A DNA stretch of 64,000 nt from the NCBI GenBank assembly GCA_017483765.1, contig JAFUVE010000019.1:1-64000 (forward strand). Reading direction: 5' to 3'. Under the pieces are notes generated by a model, which was not told the DNA's origin, made no database searches, and saw only the letters and a list, made by a program, of their open reading frames with translations. The position numbers were made by a program, and so were the translations under genes. This document shows positions 17,859 through 25,414 of this stretch, piece after piece. Position 1 is the stretch's first letter, and the number at the start of each line of letters is the position of its first letter. This DNA comes from Bacteroidaceae bacterium. Its GTDB lineage: Bacteria; Bacteroidota; Bacteroidia; Bacteroidales; Bacteroidaceae.

Positions 17859-18857
17859 ATGAAAAAAATTATGTTCTTATTGACACTGCTCTGCAGCAGT
17901 ATTGTGATGAAAGCCCAGAGCGACCAGATGACGGCAATCCTTCAGCACGGCGAGGAGACCAGCGTGTTCAAAGGTGCTTCCGCCTTGATTAATGCCCATG
18001 CAGCAGCTGAGGACGGCGACGTGATCACGCTGAGCGACGGTATCTTCACCGCCACCAACATCACGAAAAACCTGTCGATTTACGGCGCGGGGTATGAGAC
18101 CGACGAGGCGAGCGGGACGACCGCCACGGAGATTGTGGGCGACTGGTATATAGCCACTGACTCAAACAAGCCTCTGAGCGACATTCATATCGAAGGCATC
18201 GGCATCAAAAACGACCTCTATCCCTGCCGCAGCGCAACAGTAGAGCGGTTCACCCTCAACAAATGCCATGTGTATGGCGGCATCGGTCTCAGCAAGACCA
18301 TCACCGGCTTTATCATCAACCAGTGCATCGTGGACGGGGGCATAGGCGGCGGGAACAACATCGCCAACAACATGCTGGTCAACAACAGCATCATCAAGCA
18401 GATAGACAACTACAACCCTGAAAGCACGATAAAAGTGGACCACTGCCTCGTGCGCGACTTGTTAGATGCCGACTACGACAACACCCGCGCCATCTGGACG
18501 AACAACGTGTTCACAGGCAGCGGCGGCAGTGGCTATATGAGAAATGTCCGTCCGTACAGCAAGGTGAGCTATTGCCTTTGCGTGAAGGACTCCTGGGGAA
18601 ACAACAGCAGCGTTGATAACATCACCCAGGTGGCCCTTACAGACTTGTTTGCCGACGGCGAGGACGCGACGTATTCAGCAACGCGTACTTACGAGCTGAA
18701 GCAGCCCGAGACATGGATTGGGAGCGACGGCACCCAGATAGGCATCCATGGCGGCAGCGGCTTCAGCAAGGTGCCAGCCACGCCAGTGGTGAAGAACCTG
18801 AGCGTGGAAGTGGAAGGCATGACGCTGAAGGTGAGCTACGACGCAGTGGTGAGGTGA
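17859..18857 (+). CDS. Secreted right-handed beta-helix protein
   Basis: 332 aa with a signal peptide (MKKIMFLLTLLCSSIVMKAQ). The body has the rhythm of pectate-lyase-like parallel beta-helices: short strand repeats rich in I, V, N and G (LSIYGAGYE, FTLNKCHVYGGIGL, FIINQCIVDGGIGGG, NNMLVNNSIIKQ). It resembles Bacteroidota proteins of the DUF4957/DUF5123 kind. No lyase or hydrolase catalytic residues can be assigned. The promoter module shared with the Kelch/AraC gene suggests it is a target of that regulator. A role in binding or cleaving a polysaccharide is inferred from fold and neighbours only. Confidence 0.72.
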   Translation: MKKIMFLLTLLCSSIVMKAQSDQMTAILQHGEETSVFKGASALINAHAAAEDGDVITLSDGIFTATNITKNLSIYGAGYETDEASGTTATEIVGDWYIATDSNKPLSDIHIEGIGIKNDLYPCRSATVERFTLNKCHVYGGIGLSKTITGFIINQCIVDGGIGGGNNIANNMLVNNSIIKQIDNYNPESTIKVDHCLVRDLLDADYDNTRAIWTNNVFTGSGGSGYMRNVRPYSKVSYCLCVKDSWGNNSSVDNITQVALTDLFADGEDATYSATRTYELKQPETWIGSDGTQIGIHGGSGFSKVPATPVVKNLSVEVEGMTLKVSYDAVVR

Positions 18858-18994
18858 TTGATTAGTTTAAAGTTTAAAGTTTAAGGTTTAAGGTTGAAAG
18901 TTTAAAGTTTTAGTTAGTTTTGCTGACGAAGAGACTGCAAGACACTCTATGGAGTCTTTGTACCTCATATTTTCATTTTCAAAACTTCAGGCTT

Positions 18995-20908
18995 ATGAAT
19001 TATATCAGATATTTGACATTTCTAATTATTTCGGCTTGCGGACTGCCGGCTTTGGGCCAGAAAAGCATCGCTACAGAGCAGTACTGGCTTGACGGGGATG
19101 TCGGCACCACGAAGACGATCAGCAGCGGAGGGATTGCCGACCTGAGCGGTCTGAACATGGGCGTTCACAGCATCACCGTGCGTGTGCAGGACAGCGAGGG
19201 GATGTGGAGCAGTCCGACGACGAAGAACTTCATCATCGCAGCAACACCTGCCCAAGCCACGTCAGTCGTCCGTACGGAATACTGGATAGATGGTGACATC
19301 GCAGGGCGGAAGGAACTGGGTGCGTCCGTCGCCAGCGTGGACCTGAGCGGGCTGAACATGGGCGTGCACAGCATCACCGTGCGCAGCCAGGACAACGAGG
19401 GCATCTGGAGCATGCCCGTGACGAAGAACTTCGTGATGGCCGCTACTCCCGAGAAAGCCACGTCGATTGTCCGTACCGAATACTGGATAGACGGTGACAT
19501 CGCCGGGCGGAAGGAACTGGGTGCGTCCGTCGCCAGCGTGGACCTGAGCGGTCTGAACATGGGCGTACACAGCATCACCGTCAGGAGCCAGGACAACGAG
19601 GGTATCTGGAGCATACCCGTGACGAAGAACTTCGTGATGGCCGCTACTCCCGAGAAAGCCACGTCGATCGTCCGTACGGAATATTGGATAGACGGTGACA
19701 TCGCAGGGCGGAAGGAACTGGGTGCGTCCGTCGCCAGCGTGGACCTGAGCGGTCTGAACATGGGCGTTCACAGCATCACCGTCAGGAGCCAGGACAACGA
19801 GGGGATCTGGAGCATACCCGTGACGAAGAACTTCGTGATGGCCGCAACCCCTGAGAAAGCCACGTCGATCGTAAGATGCGACTACTGGTTTGACGGTAAA
19901 GCCGGCGAACGCAAGGAGCTGGGCGCGTCCGTCGCCGCCATCGGCCTTGACAGCCTCTGCGCCGGCCTCCACAGCATCACCGTCCAGGCCTTGGACAACA
20001 CAGGCATCTGGAGCAACCCGGTGACCAAATACTTCTCCGTTCTGTCAGCCACCGACATGGAAGCCGCGACCCTCGTCCGCTATATGTACTGGTTTGACGA
20101 CGACTGGGAGCACCATGTGGAAGGACTACTTGAGGAAGGAGGAGGCGTGTCGCCGATCGACTTCCGTCATTTATCCGAGGGCATGCACCAGTTCAGCTGG
20201 CAGGTATGCGACACGAAGGGCGTGTGGAGCGAGGCCTTGGCCGACTCGTTCAACGTGGTGAAGACCGCCCTGACAAGCGACATGGCAACGCTGACGGACT
20301 CCACGTACGTCTACACCTCCGACAGCGTCTTTGCCGCCCTGACGGTAAAAGACAAGGACTACGAGCTGATTAAGGGTTACGATTACGATATAGTCTATAC
20401 AGGCAACCGCGATGCCGGCGAAGCCAATATGCAGCTCATCGGCTTGGGCGCGTACAAAGACACGGTGGACGTGGCGTTCACCATCCACCCCGCCACCCTG
20501 ACAGTCAGGGCCGAGAGCTACGAGCGGCTGGAAGGCGAGGAGAATCCCGAGTTTGCCTTCAGCTACGAAGGCTGGCAAGGAGAGGACAGCGACAGCGTGC
20601 TGACCGCCATACCCGTCGTCAGCTGCGAAGCCACCGTGGAGAGCAAAGCCGGGACGTACGAGATCACGGTGAGCGGCGGCGAGGCAGCCAATTACACGTT
20701 CGTCTATGAGAACGGCGTGCTGACGGTGAAGCGCGACTTGCGTGGCGACGTGAACCGCGACGGCAAGATTGACATCAGTGACATCGTGGCCGTAATCAAC
20801 ACCATCGCCGGCGACTCGAAGTACATAGATACCGCCGACGTGAACGAGGACGAGAAGATAGACATCAGCGACATCGTGGCCATCATCAACGCCATCGCGT
20901 CGATGTAA
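18995..20908 (+). CDS. Secreted six-repeat protein with MBG-like domain and two dockerin-like repeats
   Basis: 637 aa from the ATG at 18995, where a signal peptide begins (MNYIRYLTFLIISACGLPAL). An upstream TTG start at 18920 would add 25 residues before the signal and is rejected. Residues about 25-430 are six repeats of about 67 aa (EYWIDGDIAGRKELGASVAS, DLSGLNMGVHSITVRSQDNE). Units 2-4 are almost identical in DNA at a 201-bp period. Next comes an MBG-like domain (TLTVRAESYERLEGEENPEF), then two dockerin type I-like repeats (GDVNRDGKIDISDIVAVINT; VNEDEKIDISDIVAIINAIA). It probably forms a surface or extracellular fibre-like protein. It lies 137 bases after the beta-helix gene. Function is unknown. 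Confidence 0.82.
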   Translation: MNYIRYLTFLIISACGLPALGQKSIATEQYWLDGDVGTTKTISSGGIADLSGLNMGVHSITVRVQDSEGMWSSPTTKNFIIAATPAQATSVVRTEYWIDGDIAGRKELGASVASVDLSGLNMGVHSITVRSQDNEGIWSMPVTKNFVMAATPEKATSIVRTEYWIDGDIAGRKELGASVASVDLSGLNMGVHSITVRSQDNEGIWSIPVTKNFVMAATPEKATSIVRTEYWIDGDIAGRKELGASVASVDLSGLNMGVHSITVRSQDNEGIWSIPVTKNFVMAATPEKATSIVRCDYWFDGKAGERKELGASVAAIGLDSLCAGLHSITVQALDNTGIWSNPVTKYFSVLSATDMEAATLVRYMYWFDDDWEHHVEGLLEEGGGVSPIDFRHLSEGMHQFSWQVCDTKGVWSEALADSFNVVKTALTSDMATLTDSTYVYTSDSVFAALTVKDKDYELIKGYDYDIVYTGNRDAGEANMQLIGLGAYKDTVDVAFTIHPATLTVRAESYERLEGEENPEFAFSYEGWQGEDSDSVLTAIPVVSCEATVESKAGTYEITVSGGEAANYTFVYENGVLTVKRDLRGDVNRDGKIDISDIVAVINTIAGDSKYIDTADVNEDEKIDISDIVAIINAIASM

Positions 20909-21032
20909 ATGGAACACATCATGTTTTTTATACAGAAACCAATTACCTTTTTTTGTCGTGGGGTCTGCCGTGATGGCAGGCTCCATGCGTTTTTTTAGTT
21001 GAGGGTTAAGAAATTAGGTTTTAAAGCGGGGG

Positions 21033-21083
21033 AGGCCGTGCTTCGCCGGCCGTATGTGCCACAGACAACTGTGGCGTACATGA
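21033..21083. repeat. GC-rich double-hairpin repeat, variant
   Basis: GGCCGTGCTTCGCCGGCC as in the other copies, but the second hairpin is replaced by TGCCACAG-ACAA-CTGTGGCG. The second stem thus changed sequence while keeping its pairing. Confidence 0.7.
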
Positions 21084-21127
21084 AAGCGAATGGATGGATT
21101 TGAAGTTTGCCATGCTGACGGAGATAG

Positions 21128-21199
21128 CGACAAGACGCCCCACGGGGCGTCTCTACTGGCAAACAGGAAAGTTACAAGACGCCCCGCGGGGCGTCTCTA
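21128..21199. repeat. Two AGACGCCCC hairpin repeats
   Basis: Stems at 21133-21152 (loop AC) and 21177-21196 (loop GC), in the order TACAAGACGCCCC...CTCTACT seen at the other copies. Confidence 0.8.
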
Positions 21200-21330
21200 C
21201 TACGTGGACTGGGGGAGTGGCGGAGTTATGAACAGCCAAGGGCCGCGCGGGGAGCATTGGTGTTGATAACTTTATCTGTCGTGAAAAGCATTTATTAGAT
21301 GAAAGATTTTCATATATCGTAAAAAATTCG

Positions 21331-21338
21331 TAACTTTG
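21331..21338 (+). promoter_or_regulatory. Probable -7 box of gyrB
   Basis: TAACTTTG, with a T-rich segment (TTTTC at 21307) about 20 nt upstream in place of a clear TTTG. This gives a gyrB leader of about 60 nt. Confidence 0.5.
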
Positions 21339-21353
21339 TACCATAATTACGAG

Positions 21354-21383
21354 GGGGTGTTTGAGGCGAAAATCGAACACCCC
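21354..21383 (+). promoter_or_regulatory. Hairpin in the gyrB leader
   Basis: GGGGTGTTTGA paired with TCGAACACCCC around GGCGAAAA; 11 bp including one G-U pair. It lies 22 bases before the gyrB ATG. Its GGGGTGTT ends resemble the MITE-like elements of this window, so it may be either a relic or a translation control site. Confidence 0.45.
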
Positions 21384-21405
21384 AATTTTAAGAACAATGA
21401 AATAA

Positions 21406-23394
21406 ATGGAAGAAGAGAATTTGATTGGCGGTGAGAACTATACCGCCAGTAACATCCAAGTATTAGAGGGCCTGGAGGCCGTACGTAAGAGACCTGCGAT
21501 GTACATCGGTGACATCAGCGAAAAGGGACTGCACCATCTGGTTTACGAGGTGGTTGACAACTCCATCGACGAGGCTCTTGCCGGCTACTGCACCCACATA
21601 GAAGTGACAATCAACGAGGACAACTCGATAACGGTTCAGGATAACGGCCGTGGCATCCCAGTAGACATGCACGAGAAAGAGCACCGCAGCGCGCTGGAGG
21701 TTGTGATGACGGTGCTTCATGCCGGCGGAAAGTTCGACAAAGGCTCCTATAAAGTGTCCGGCGGTCTTCACGGCGTAGGTGTGAGCTGCGTGAACGGCTT
21801 GAGCACAAAGATGATTTCCCAGGTGTTCCGCAACGGCAAGATATACCAGCAGGAATACCGCCAGGGCAAGCCCCAGTACGACGTGAAGGAAGTGGGCGAG
21901 ACCACACTCCACGGCACCCGCCAGCAGTTCTGGCCCGACAAGACCATCTTTATCACTACGACATACAAATTCGACATACTTGCCAACCGCATGCGCGAGC
22001 TGGCCTTCCTGAATGCGGGCATCACCATCACGCTTACAGACAAGCGTCTGGACGTGAACGCAGAAATCGGCATCGAAGGTGTGCGCACGAAAGTGTATCA
22101 CTCCGACGGCGGCCTGAAGGACTTCGTCCGCTATCTGGACCGCAGCCGCACCCACCTGTTCGACGACGTGATCTACCTGAACACGGAGCGTCAGGGCACC
22201 CCGATCGAGGCCGCCATCATGTACAACACCGGCTTCAACGAGAACCTCCATTCCTACGTGAACAACATCAACACGATAGAGGGTGGAACCCACCTGACCG
22301 GTTTCCGTCAGGCCTTGACCCGCGTACTGAAACGCTATGCCGACGACAACAAGATAACAGAGAAGCTTGAGAAGCAGAAGATAGAGATCAGCGGCGAGGA
22401 CTTCCGCGAAGGTCTGACCGCCGTGATCAGCGTGAAAGTGGCCGAGCCACAGTTCGAAGGCCAGACGAAGACGAAGCTGGGTAACAGCGAGGTGTCGGGT
22501 GCGGTGAACTCCGCCGTCGGCGAGGCCCTGTCGAACTATCTGGAAGAGCACCCGAAGGAGGCCAAGATGATCATCGACAAGGTGGTGCTTGCCGCCACTG
22601 CCCGTGTTGCCGCCCGCAAGGCCCGGGAGAACGTGCAGCGCAAGAACCCGATGACCGGCGGTGGCCTGCCAGGCAAGCTGGCAGACTGCAGCGACCGCGA
22701 CCCTGCCAAGTGCGAGATGTTCATCGTGGAGGGAGACTCCGCCGGCGGATCGGCCAAGCAAGGACGCGACCGTCATTTCCAGGCCATCCTTCCTATCCGC
22801 GGAAAGATCTTCAACGTGGAGCGCGTGATGTGGCACAAGGCATTCGAGCATGAGGAGGTCAACAACATCATCCAGGCCCTGGGCGTACGCTTCGGCATGA
22901 ATCCCGAGGACACGAAGGAGGCGAACTACGACAAGCTCCGCTACTACAAGACCATCATCATGGCCGATGCCGATGTGGACGGTGCGCATATCGCCACCCT
23001 GATCATGACCCTGTTCTTCCGCTATATGCCACAGCTAATCAAGGACGGCCGCCTGTTCATCGCCAATCCCCCACTCTACAAGTGCTCGAAAGGCAAGAAC
23101 ATCAGCCGCTACTGCTACAACGACGTCGACAAGCAGAAATTCCTCGACGAGTTCGGCGACGGAACGGAGAACAACAGCAGCATCCATATCCAGCGTTACA
23201 AAGGACTTGGTGAGATGAACCCCCAGCAGCTGTGGGAGACGACAATGGACCCTTCGACACGCCTGCTGACCCAGGTGACGATAGAAGACGCGGCAGAGGC
23301 CGACCAGACGTTCTCCATGCTGATGGGCGAGGACGTGGCTCCACGTAGAGAGTTCATCGAGCAGAACGCAACGTACGCAACGATAGACGCGTAG
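21406..23394 (+). CDS. gyrB: DNA gyrase subunit B
   Basis: A 662-aa type IIA topoisomerase ATPase subunit, the usual length for Bacteroidota GyrB. GHKL ATPase motifs are present: EVVDNSIDEALAGYC, DNGRGIPVDMH and GGLHGVGVSCVNGLS. The transducer domain follows. The TOPRIM domain has EGDSAGGSAKQGRDRHFQAI and DADVDGAHIATL, and the C-terminal conserved block has QRYKGLGEMNPQQLWETTMD. With GyrA, encoded elsewhere, it introduces negative supercoils using ATP. ParE is the main alternative, but N-terminal length and TOPRIM sequence fit GyrB better. It has its own promoter and a leader hairpin. Confidence 0.93.
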   Translation: MEEENLIGGENYTASNIQVLEGLEAVRKRPAMYIGDISEKGLHHLVYEVVDNSIDEALAGYCTHIEVTINEDNSITVQDNGRGIPVDMHEKEHRSALEVVMTVLHAGGKFDKGSYKVSGGLHGVGVSCVNGLSTKMISQVFRNGKIYQQEYRQGKPQYDVKEVGETTLHGTRQQFWPDKTIFITTTYKFDILANRMRELAFLNAGITITLTDKRLDVNAEIGIEGVRTKVYHSDGGLKDFVRYLDRSRTHLFDDVIYLNTERQGTPIEAAIMYNTGFNENLHSYVNNINTIEGGTHLTGFRQALTRVLKRYADDNKITEKLEKQKIEISGEDFREGLTAVISVKVAEPQFEGQTKTKLGNSEVSGAVNSAVGEALSNYLEEHPKEAKMIIDKVVLAATARVAARKARENVQRKNPMTGGGLPGKLADCSDRDPAKCEMFIVEGDSAGGSAKQGRDRHFQAILPIRGKIFNVERVMWHKAFEHEEVNNIIQALGVRFGMNPEDTKEANYDKLRYYKTIIMADADVDGAHIATLIMTLFFRYMPQLIKDGRLFIANPPLYKCSKGKNISRYCYNDVDKQKFLDEFGDGTENNSSIHIQRYKGLGEMNPQQLWETTMDPSTRLLTQVTIEDAAEADQTFSMLMGEDVAPRREFIEQNATYATIDA

Positions 23395-23422
23395 AGTTTG
23401 AGGTTTGAAATTTATTAGCATG

Positions 23423-23484
23423 ATTTTCGGCTGCACTCGGCATAATTGAAGCAAGCTTCATTCTGCTCTCGTTTGCACGAAAAT
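23423..23484. repeat. 62-nt structured repeat, copy C
   Basis: Outer stem ATTTTCG/CGAAAAT, inner stem AAT(t)GAAG-CAAG-CTTCATT, with ACTCGG and CTCTCG in the internal loops. Same length, bulge position and CAAG apex as copies A, B and D, but different stem sequence. Confidence 0.65.
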
Positions 23485-23504
23485 TGAGGTTTGAAATTTA
23501 GCCA

Positions 23505-23572
23505 TCCGGACAATTTGAGCCATGCGGACGATTGGGACCATGCGGACGACGATTGGGACCATGCGGACGTGG
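23505..23572. repeat. Cluster of CCATGCGGACG motifs
   Basis: AGCCATCCGGACAATTTG, then AGCCATGCGGACGATTGGG, GACCATGCGGACGACGATT and GACCATGCGGACGTGG: a degenerate tandem array of the motif found at many intergenic sites. Confidence 0.65.
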
Positions 23573-23581
23573 TAAGTTACA

Positions 23582-23601
23582 AGACGCCCCACGGGGCGTC
23601 T
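23582..23601. repeat. AGACGCCCC hairpin repeat
   Basis: Perfect 9-bp stem AGACGCCCC-AC-GGGGCGTCT, preceded by AGTTACA and followed by CTACT. Confidence 0.8.
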
Positions 23602-23703
23602 CTACTAGAGCATTTATTTCATTCGATTCTTACATATATTCGCCGGATCAACTAGAAGTGATTTCTGACCGTGCCGGCACCGATTTTCTCTATTCCAAAA
23701 GAG

Positions 23704-23748
23704 AAAAAAAGGGTTCAAGAAGAAATTCTTGAACCCTGATTTTTTATG
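23704..23748. terminator. Bidirectional terminator between gyrB and ftsZ
   Basis: 11-bp perfect stem GGGTTCAAGAA-GAAA-TTCTTGAACCC (23711-23736), with an A-run before and TGATTTTTT after. It can end the dcw transcript on the minus strand and gyrB on the plus strand. Confidence 0.85.
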
Positions 23749-23750
23749 GG

Positions 23751-23853
23751 AGGAATCGGAGTAATCAGAATACTCGGAGGATTCGGAATATTCGGAGGAT
23801 TCGGAGTACTCGGAGGAATCGGAGAATTCGGAGTACTCGGATGAATCGGAGGA
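23751..23853. repeat. TCGGAGTA/GGAATCGGA repeat tract
   Basis: About eleven degenerate 9-10 nt units such as GGAATCGGAGTAATCAGAAT and TACTCGGAGGAATCGGAG. Related tracts at 48211-48277 and 52601-52669. Confidence 0.75.
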
Positions 23854-23854
23854 T

Positions 23855-25165
23855 TTATTCTGTTGTCGGGATAACTCCGTTGGAGATGTTCTCGAGCTGG
23901 TCGAGCTGACTCTTCTTTCGCCCGCTGGTGGGAACAGAAACGACGCTGGAGATGAGGTTGTCGTTGTCGAGGTCGCGGTCCTTGAAGATGTAGTAGTTGA
24001 TGGGCACGTAGGCCAGTCCGTTCTTGGAGTCAGCACCGTAGGTCTTCTCGCGTCGTGCGCGGTTTTTGGCCTCCCGCCTGATCTCCTCCTCGTTCTTCTC
24101 TTCGATTCGTGCAGCCATCTCGTCGCTGTTGATGTCGGCCATACCGAATCCCGATGCGAGTATCGTGATTTTCACACGGTCCTTGAGAGAAGGGTCGTAG
24201 GAGAATCCCCACTTCGTCTGGATATTGTCGTCCACCATCTTGCTCATGAAGTCCTGAATTTCGGACATCTCCTCCATCATGAGTGGCTTGTCGCCGTTCT
24301 TTCCCGGCTCTACGATGTTGAGGAGAATTTTCTTGGACTTGAACACATCGCGGTTGTTGAGCAGCGGCGAGTGCAGGGCGTTCTCAATGGCCTGCGCCAC
24401 ACGGCTCTCTCCCTGTCCGTATCCTGTGCTCATGATAGCCACTCCACCGTCTTTGAGCACGGTCTTCACGTCCTGGTAGTCCATGCCGACCTTTCCGTGC
24501 ATGGTGATGATCTCCGATATGCTCTTAGCCGCATTGCAGAGCGTGTCGTCAGAGATGTCGAAGCAGTCCTCCATGGACTTGTCGGGATAAAGCTCGAGAA
24601 GTCTCTGGTTGTTGATGACCAGCATGGAGTCTACATTTTTTCTGAGTTCGTCGACTCCGTCGAGCGCCTGGTCGATTTTGCTGGCCCCTTCCCACTTGAA
24701 CGGTATGGTGACAATACCGACAGTGAGGATGTCGAGCTGCTTAGCCACCCTCGCCACTACAGGAGCCGCTCCCGTTCCGGTTCCGCCGCCCATACCAGCC
24801 GTGATGAACACCATCTTCGTGCCATCCTCGAACATCTTCTTGATTTCCGGCAGACATTTCTCCGCCTCTTCTTTTCCCTTCTGAGGGTTGTTGCCGGCTC
24901 CGAGTCCTTCGCCGAACTGCAGCTTATAAGGTACAGGCGAATCCTGGAGGTCCTTCTTGTCGGTGTTGCACACGGCAAAAGTGACATCATGGATTCCCTC
25001 GTTGTACATGTGGTTTACCGCGTTTCCGCCGCCTCCACCGACTCCCACAACCTTGATGATGCTCTCCGACTTGCTCTGTGGCAGGTCGAGCGGGAGTTCT
25101 TCCTTGTCTCTCTCCTTGGTGTAGTCGCTCAAGTCGAGATTAAAATCCAAACTATCTTCGTTCAT
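23855..25165 (-). CDS. ftsZ: Cell division protein FtsZ
   Basis: 436 aa. A tubulin-like GTPase that forms the division ring at the inner membrane. It has VVGVGGGGGNAVNHM, the GTP-binding signature GGGTGTG (residues 126-132) and the GDxxLMITNQ-like region. The usual synergy loop NxDxxD reads GMDYQD: both Asp are kept but the Asn is Gly. A variable linker leads to the end at ENISNGVIPTTE. No clear IPxFLR-type C-terminal peptide is visible, and a repeat tract starts right after the stop. It is last in the dcw cluster, 249 bases after ftsA across a TTTTCAG repeat tract, and is followed by a terminator. Confidence 0.95.
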   Translation of the reverse strand: MNEDSLDFNLDLSDYTKERDKEELPLDLPQSKSESIIKVVGVGGGGGNAVNHMYNEGIHDVTFAVCNTDKKDLQDSPVPYKLQFGEGLGAGNNPQKGKEEAEKCLPEIKKMFEDGTKMVFITAGMGGGTGTGAAPVVARVAKQLDILTVGIVTIPFKWEGASKIDQALDGVDELRKNVDSMLVINNQRLLELYPDKSMEDCFDISDDTLCNAAKSISEIITMHGKVGMDYQDVKTVLKDGGVAIMSTGYGQGESRVAQAIENALHSPLLNNRDVFKSKKILLNIVEPGKNGDKPLMMEEMSEIQDFMSKMVDDNIQTKWGFSYDPSLKDRVKITILASGFGMADINSDEMAARIEEKNEEEIRREAKNRARREKTYGADSKNGLAYVPINYYIFKDRDLDNDNLISSVVSVPTSGRKKSQLDQLENISNGVIPTTE

Positions 25166-25414
25166 ATGATTAGTTTTCAGTTTTCAGTTATCAGAAATCA
25201 GTTTTCAGTTTTCAGTTTTCAGTGATTTACTGAGTGAGAACAGTTATCAGATATCAGGAATCAGTTTTCAGAAATCAGTTTTCAGAAATCAGTTTTCAGT
25301 TTCCAGTTTTCAGTTTTCAGTGATTTACTGAGTGAGAACAGTTATCAGATATCAGAAATCAGTTTTCAGCTATCAGTTTTCAGTTATCAGTTATCAGTTT
25401 TCAGATATCAGTTA
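25166..25414. repeat. TTTTCAG/ATCAG repeat tract between ftsA and ftsZ
   Basis: The whole 249-nt gap consists of TTTTCAG, TTATCAG and AAATCAG heptads with two copies of GTGATTTACTGAGTGAGAAC (25224-25243 and 25319-25338). A similar tract with GTGATTTACTGAGTGAAAGC lies between mraY and murE. Confidence 0.8.

Larger units (their letters stand above)
20909..21405. other. Intergenic region before gyrB
   Basis: No gene seen. It contains a variant GC-rich double hairpin (21033-21083), two AGACGCCC-type hairpins (21133-21196), a GCCATGCTGACGG motif, the gyrB promoter and a leader hairpin. Confidence 0.65.
23395..23854. other. Intergenic region between gyrB and ftsZ (convergent)
   Basis: No gene seen. 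Contents in order: the 62-nt element copy C (23423-23484), repeated CATGCGGACG motifs (23505-23572), one AGACGCCCC hairpin (23582-23601), a bidirectional terminator (23704-23748) and a TCGGAGTA repeat tract (23751-23853). The tract encodes an artificial Ser/Glu-rich reading frame. Confidence 0.65.

Noticed and set aside
18920..18994. N-terminal extension of the six-repeat protein from TTG at 18920
   Set aside because: The extension precedes a good signal peptide that begins at the ATG at 18995. An exported protein would not carry 25 residues before it.
23614..24036. Minus-strand 140-aa ORF with SSEYSESSEYSES-type repeats near the ftsZ end
   Set aside because: It is frame-shifted against ftsZ and then translates the TCGGAGTA tract and the terminator. 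No start signal; best seen as repeat DNA.
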